Part shown: positions 61,094-64,000 of the stretch, one piece after another
Numbering within the stretch: position 1 is the stretch's first letter
Layout: every line of letters begins with the position of its first letter
Assembly: GCA_963995525.1 (NCBI GenBank)
Contig: OZ023206.1
Coordinates: 6,571,317 to 6,635,316, forward strand
Reading direction: 5' to 3'
Length of the DNA: 64,000 nt
Origin: Escarpia spicata
Taxonomy: Eukaryota > Annelida > Polychaeta > Sabellida > Siboglinidae
Made by a program: the position numbers and the translations under genes
The notes under the pieces: model-generated
The model's database searches: none
Told to the model about the DNA's origin: nothing
Seen by the model: the letters and a program-made list of their open reading frames with translations, nothing else

Positions 61094-61945
61094 CTAGAAA
61101 ACAGACAATCGGCCACTCGTCATCACATAGTCCAGTCATGCCCTGACAGTTTATCATGATGCATCCAATTTACTCGATTTTACCACGTTATATACCACAT
61201 ATTATAAACAGTTAACAAAATACCCTTCCTCCCATAGGGATACCTTACTTCATAAGCAACTATAGGTGACCATGTTCAATGTTAGGTGTCATAAAGTATT
61301 CTTTTTTGGAAATCTGTGTAACTTTGAAAAGTTGTTTTGTAATCCTGTGTATGCTTTCTACGACTGTTCCAAGCTACAGTGTCCACATGATGCAATTATG
61401 TCAAATCTTTGCGTGTATGTGAAATCATCACTTTACACCAGACGTCATATTCTGCCACACACTCCCGAGTCCTTACAGCAGGCGAACAAAATCACCAAAA
61501 TATGGGTGCACATAGTTATTTTGTATATAACTTAAATTTAACCCAGTATTGGGGTATGTAAAGCCAAACTGACCCATCCCAATACAGTTTGGCTAAAAAC
61601 AAATTCATGTTTTTAGCCACACTGGCTTGCATTATGATGCTTGGAGTTACTGTGCTGTACACTATAACATGATTATATACTAACCTACTATTATTGAATG
61701 CTTGTACAATTTGAGTAAATAAATCTACTTCTATTCTGTTCTATCCGCCAATGTATATGTTCCCCAAGTTAGTTCTAAAAGCCGCCACTGGTCGTGGCTC
61801 ATCTGGAAGGGTGTATTGAATCACGCAAAGTGAAATGAACCAAATTTGTTGTTTTTTACACTGCTCCACCGAGTTCTGGGTAATATGCTAGAACAGAGGA
61901 AGCAGATTAATCAGCACTTGTGAAGAGTTCAGGCGTACTTTATTT
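61094..61945. other. 5' flank or first intron of NSD
   Basis: Because 61094-61108 is an acceptor, at least one upstream exon exists. No candidate can be identified: there is no coding signal, and promoter elements are not distinguishable. Confidence 0.45.
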
Positions 61946-61949
61946 ATAC

Positions 61950-62385
61950 CATTTATATAGCCCAAGAACTAGTCCTACAATCGAATCTGGACCTACCTCG
62001 ATTTTGCCGTTATAGCTAAATTTTTGCTTCAATTTGATACCTCAGCGGGTTAGTTCCATCATTCAACATCCCAGGCATATTTATGTTATAAAAATGTTGC
62101 ATCTTTAATGAAGCACAAATAGCGACCCAGTTTGCACTAGTCTGAGCCGCTGCAGATGTGTATTACTGCATCGCATGCTAGAAATGAACGTTATGTTAAT
62201 GCAAACCGACATGCTATTTATGCCTCAACAATGTGCTAATATGCAAAAATTTTAAATGTTAACATGTCTGGGATGATGTTGAATGATGGAACTACCCCTC
62301 TGAGATATCAGGCAAACATTTAGTTATAACTGCGAAATCGAGTTGGGTCCAGATTCGATACAAGTGCCCTACGATCTATCTTTAT
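61950..62385. mobile_element. Palindromic fold-back element, about 430 bp
   Basis: The left arm carries TCGAATCTGGACCTACCTCG ... CCATCATTCAACATCCCAG. The right arm repeats these in inverse complement (CTGGGATGATGTTGAATGATGG ... CGAGTTGGGTCCAGATTCGA, written in parts). Arms are about 150 bp, diverged, with a spacer of about 120 bp. No coding. Confidence 0.75.
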
Positions 62386-62511
62386 TTTCATATCCGACTG
62401 TATTTATTCAATCATTCATTCATTGTACATAATTTTAGGCATGCAATATTATAATATTAGGAGGACCCCAACTCCACAAAAAACGCCACTTAATTTAGCA
62501 GGTTGTACATT

Positions 62512-63055
62512 AACCCATTTCATTCGGGATACGCCTACGGGCGTAGTTAACCTTTTCATTCGGGATACGCCTGCAGGCGTAGTCAACGCACGTGACGGCC
62601 TTATCGGGTATTTATAGAAACTGTGTGCATCGTAGCAAGCTTTTCCCATTTTTCCCATGATGCAGTATGACCACACTACCGGTTTGGAAGCCATTTGCAA
62701 ATTTTCAACCGCGTGTTTATCTGCAAGTTTGGAGTGAAGTTCGAGTTCGATATTTTGGAGATTTTTGGCATTTAAAAATGGCGGATGATGGTACAGTTAG
62801 TGATGGAAGCGATATCGACGTGGAAGACAGTGAAATCGGCAGTAGTACGAGCAGTATTTCGACTGAAAACGACGCAGACGAATCTGTTGTGTCCAGTGCC
62901 AACAGCCAGTGCACTTGGAGTGTGTCTGTACGCACTTCCACAGGCTGTTCAACTTGTGACTTGGCACTTGGCAGTCAGTGACGTGAACAATATGAACTGT
63001 GACATCGCCGATGTCATGAACAGTGTCATGGACATTATTGCCTTAGTTCGGTGAA
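62512..63055 (+). pseudogene. PiggyBac-like 5' end with transposase N-terminal start
   Basis: TTAACCCATTTCATTCGGGA begins with TTAA and CCC, typical of piggyBac. An inner repeat of ATTCGGGATACGCCT(A/G)C follows. An ATG at 62,779 opens an acidic stretch (MADDGTVSDGSDIDVEDSEI) like piggyBac transposase N-termini. It breaks after about 60 codons; the DDE domain and right end are not seen. Confidence 0.5.
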
Positions 63056-63189
63056 GGGTTATTGTTTCATTAAATTTTATTATGCACATTATATCTTGTG
63101 TTGTAATTCGTTTTCATTGGAAACTGCAATGCCAAGGCAATGGCAATGGCAATGCCAATTGTGAATTACTGTAAGGAAATTACTCATTT

Positions 63190-63900
63190 TGTGTACGTGA
63201 CGACTTCCATTCTAAAAACTATAACTTTGGACTGACATATGACATTTACATCAAATTGTTACCACTGTTTGAAGAAATGAAGTTGGGAGGTTTCTCTCAC
63301 TGGATATATGATATGTCTAAGTGGCTATGTATAGGTAAAACTAGCCCAAAGTCTGTGTACACATTTTTTTTTAATTTTATTTCTTTCATTCTTCTTCTCC
63401 GTGAGATAACTTCCTCCATGTTCACTCTACAGAAACAGTTTCAACACCATCATGTAGGCAATTCTCTTCTGATTCCAGAAATGTATGGGTTTATACACTT
63501 TTCTTCAACAGTTGCCTGAAAAAAAATTATAATTGAAGCGTTGGTGAATCCCTGTCAGGAAAGATATCTTTTCACATACTCGACAACATTCATTCAGAAA
63601 TGTGTAACTTCCAACTGAAACAAGATATTTACATGAAATTTTTACCACTGTTTGAAGAAATGAATTTGGCAGATTTCTCTCATTGGATGTATGACCATCC
63701 TGAGTGGTTGTATACAGGTAAAACAAGTCCAAAGTCGATGTACAATCTGTTTTTATTATTATTGCTTTTCAGTCTTCTTTTTCACCTTGAGATAACTTCT
63801 TCTATGCTCACTCTATACAAACAATTTTAACACCATCATGTAGGCAATTCTCTTCTGATTCCAGAAATGTAAGGGTTTATACACTTTTCTTCAACCAAAA
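63190..63900. repeat. Tandem duplication, two diverged units about 385 bp apart
   Basis: TTACCACTGTTTGAAGAAATGAA (in part), CTCTCA(C/T)TGGAT, ACTAGCCCAAAGT/ACAAGTCCAAAGT and GTAGGCAATTCTCTTCTGAT recur at an offset of 383-386 bp. Both copies share an open segment of the form LPLFEEMxLxxFSHWxYD, followed by a donor-like CAG|GTAAAA in the second. It may be a duplicated exon of an unknown + strand gene or of a repeat. Confidence 0.6.
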
Positions 63901-64000
63901 CCTGGCCAAAAATGAGTAAGTGACCCACCCGTTGAAATAATTTATCACAACTGTAAATTGGTAATTTTGTCCAGATCTGAGCAATGTGGCCAGCTAACTA

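Overview
This is animal nuclear DNA: split genes with GT-AG introns, long introns full of minisatellites, (AC)n and (TA)n tracts, LINE relics and many small terminal-inverted-repeat transposons. The gene content and the LINE, piggyBac-like and hAT-like relics suit a marine invertebrate, most likely a lophotrochozoan such as a mollusc. The sequence alone does not fix the species.

Two host genes can be built exon by exon with consistent reading phase. (1) On the + strand, positions 4504-9904 hold the last five coding exons of a tetraspanin of the eight-cysteine (TspanC8) class: TM3, the large extracellular loop, TM4 and a short tail, then an AATAAA signal. Its first exons (TM1, TM2) probably lie left of the window. 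(2) On the - strand, positions 61065 down to 25208 hold a complete histone H3K36 methyltransferase of the NSD2 type. It has 19 coding exons, 4290 bp of CDS and about 1429 aa, in the order PWWP, HMG box, PHD1-4, PWWP, AWS, SET, post-SET, PHD5 and C5HCH. All 18 junctions agree in phase; one intron appears to be GC-AG.

The most striking feature is a repeated kind of structure at splice boundaries. At six boundaries in these two oppositely oriented genes, the neighbouring intron is a tandem array whose unit contains the exon edge plus its splice site. Acceptor-side arrays are 112 bp x 30 (tetraspanin TM3 exon), 57 bp x about 86 (NSD second PWWP exon), 37 bp x about 69 (NSD SET exon) and about 28 bp x 4-5 (NSD PHD2 exon). 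Donor-side arrays are 93 bp x about 19 (NSD AWS exon) and about 56 bp x 5-6 (NSD PHD5 exon). The intron between the AWS and SET exons is almost nothing but a donor-copy array followed by an acceptor-copy array. The two genes therefore carry roughly 200 decoy splice sites. Four other minisatellites in the window do not include an exon edge and serve as internal controls.

Between the genes (about 10-25 kb) lie two fragments of one LINE type (SGNH hydrolase plus endonuclease at 10.9-12.7 kb; reverse transcriptase at 21.4-23.3 kb), two other decayed LINE relics, and a 4.4-kb imperfect palindrome (16.4-20.8 kb). One palindrome arm carries a 684-bp TTAA-flanked element; the other arm keeps the empty site. 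The large NSD introns hold a decayed 3.5-kb transposon with a DUF7869-like protein (51.3-54.8 kb), a hAT-like relic (56.2-57.0 kb) and a Mutator-like fragment (35.9-36.3 kb). A piggyBac-like relic (62.5-63.0 kb) and a 400-bp palindromic element lie upstream of NSD.
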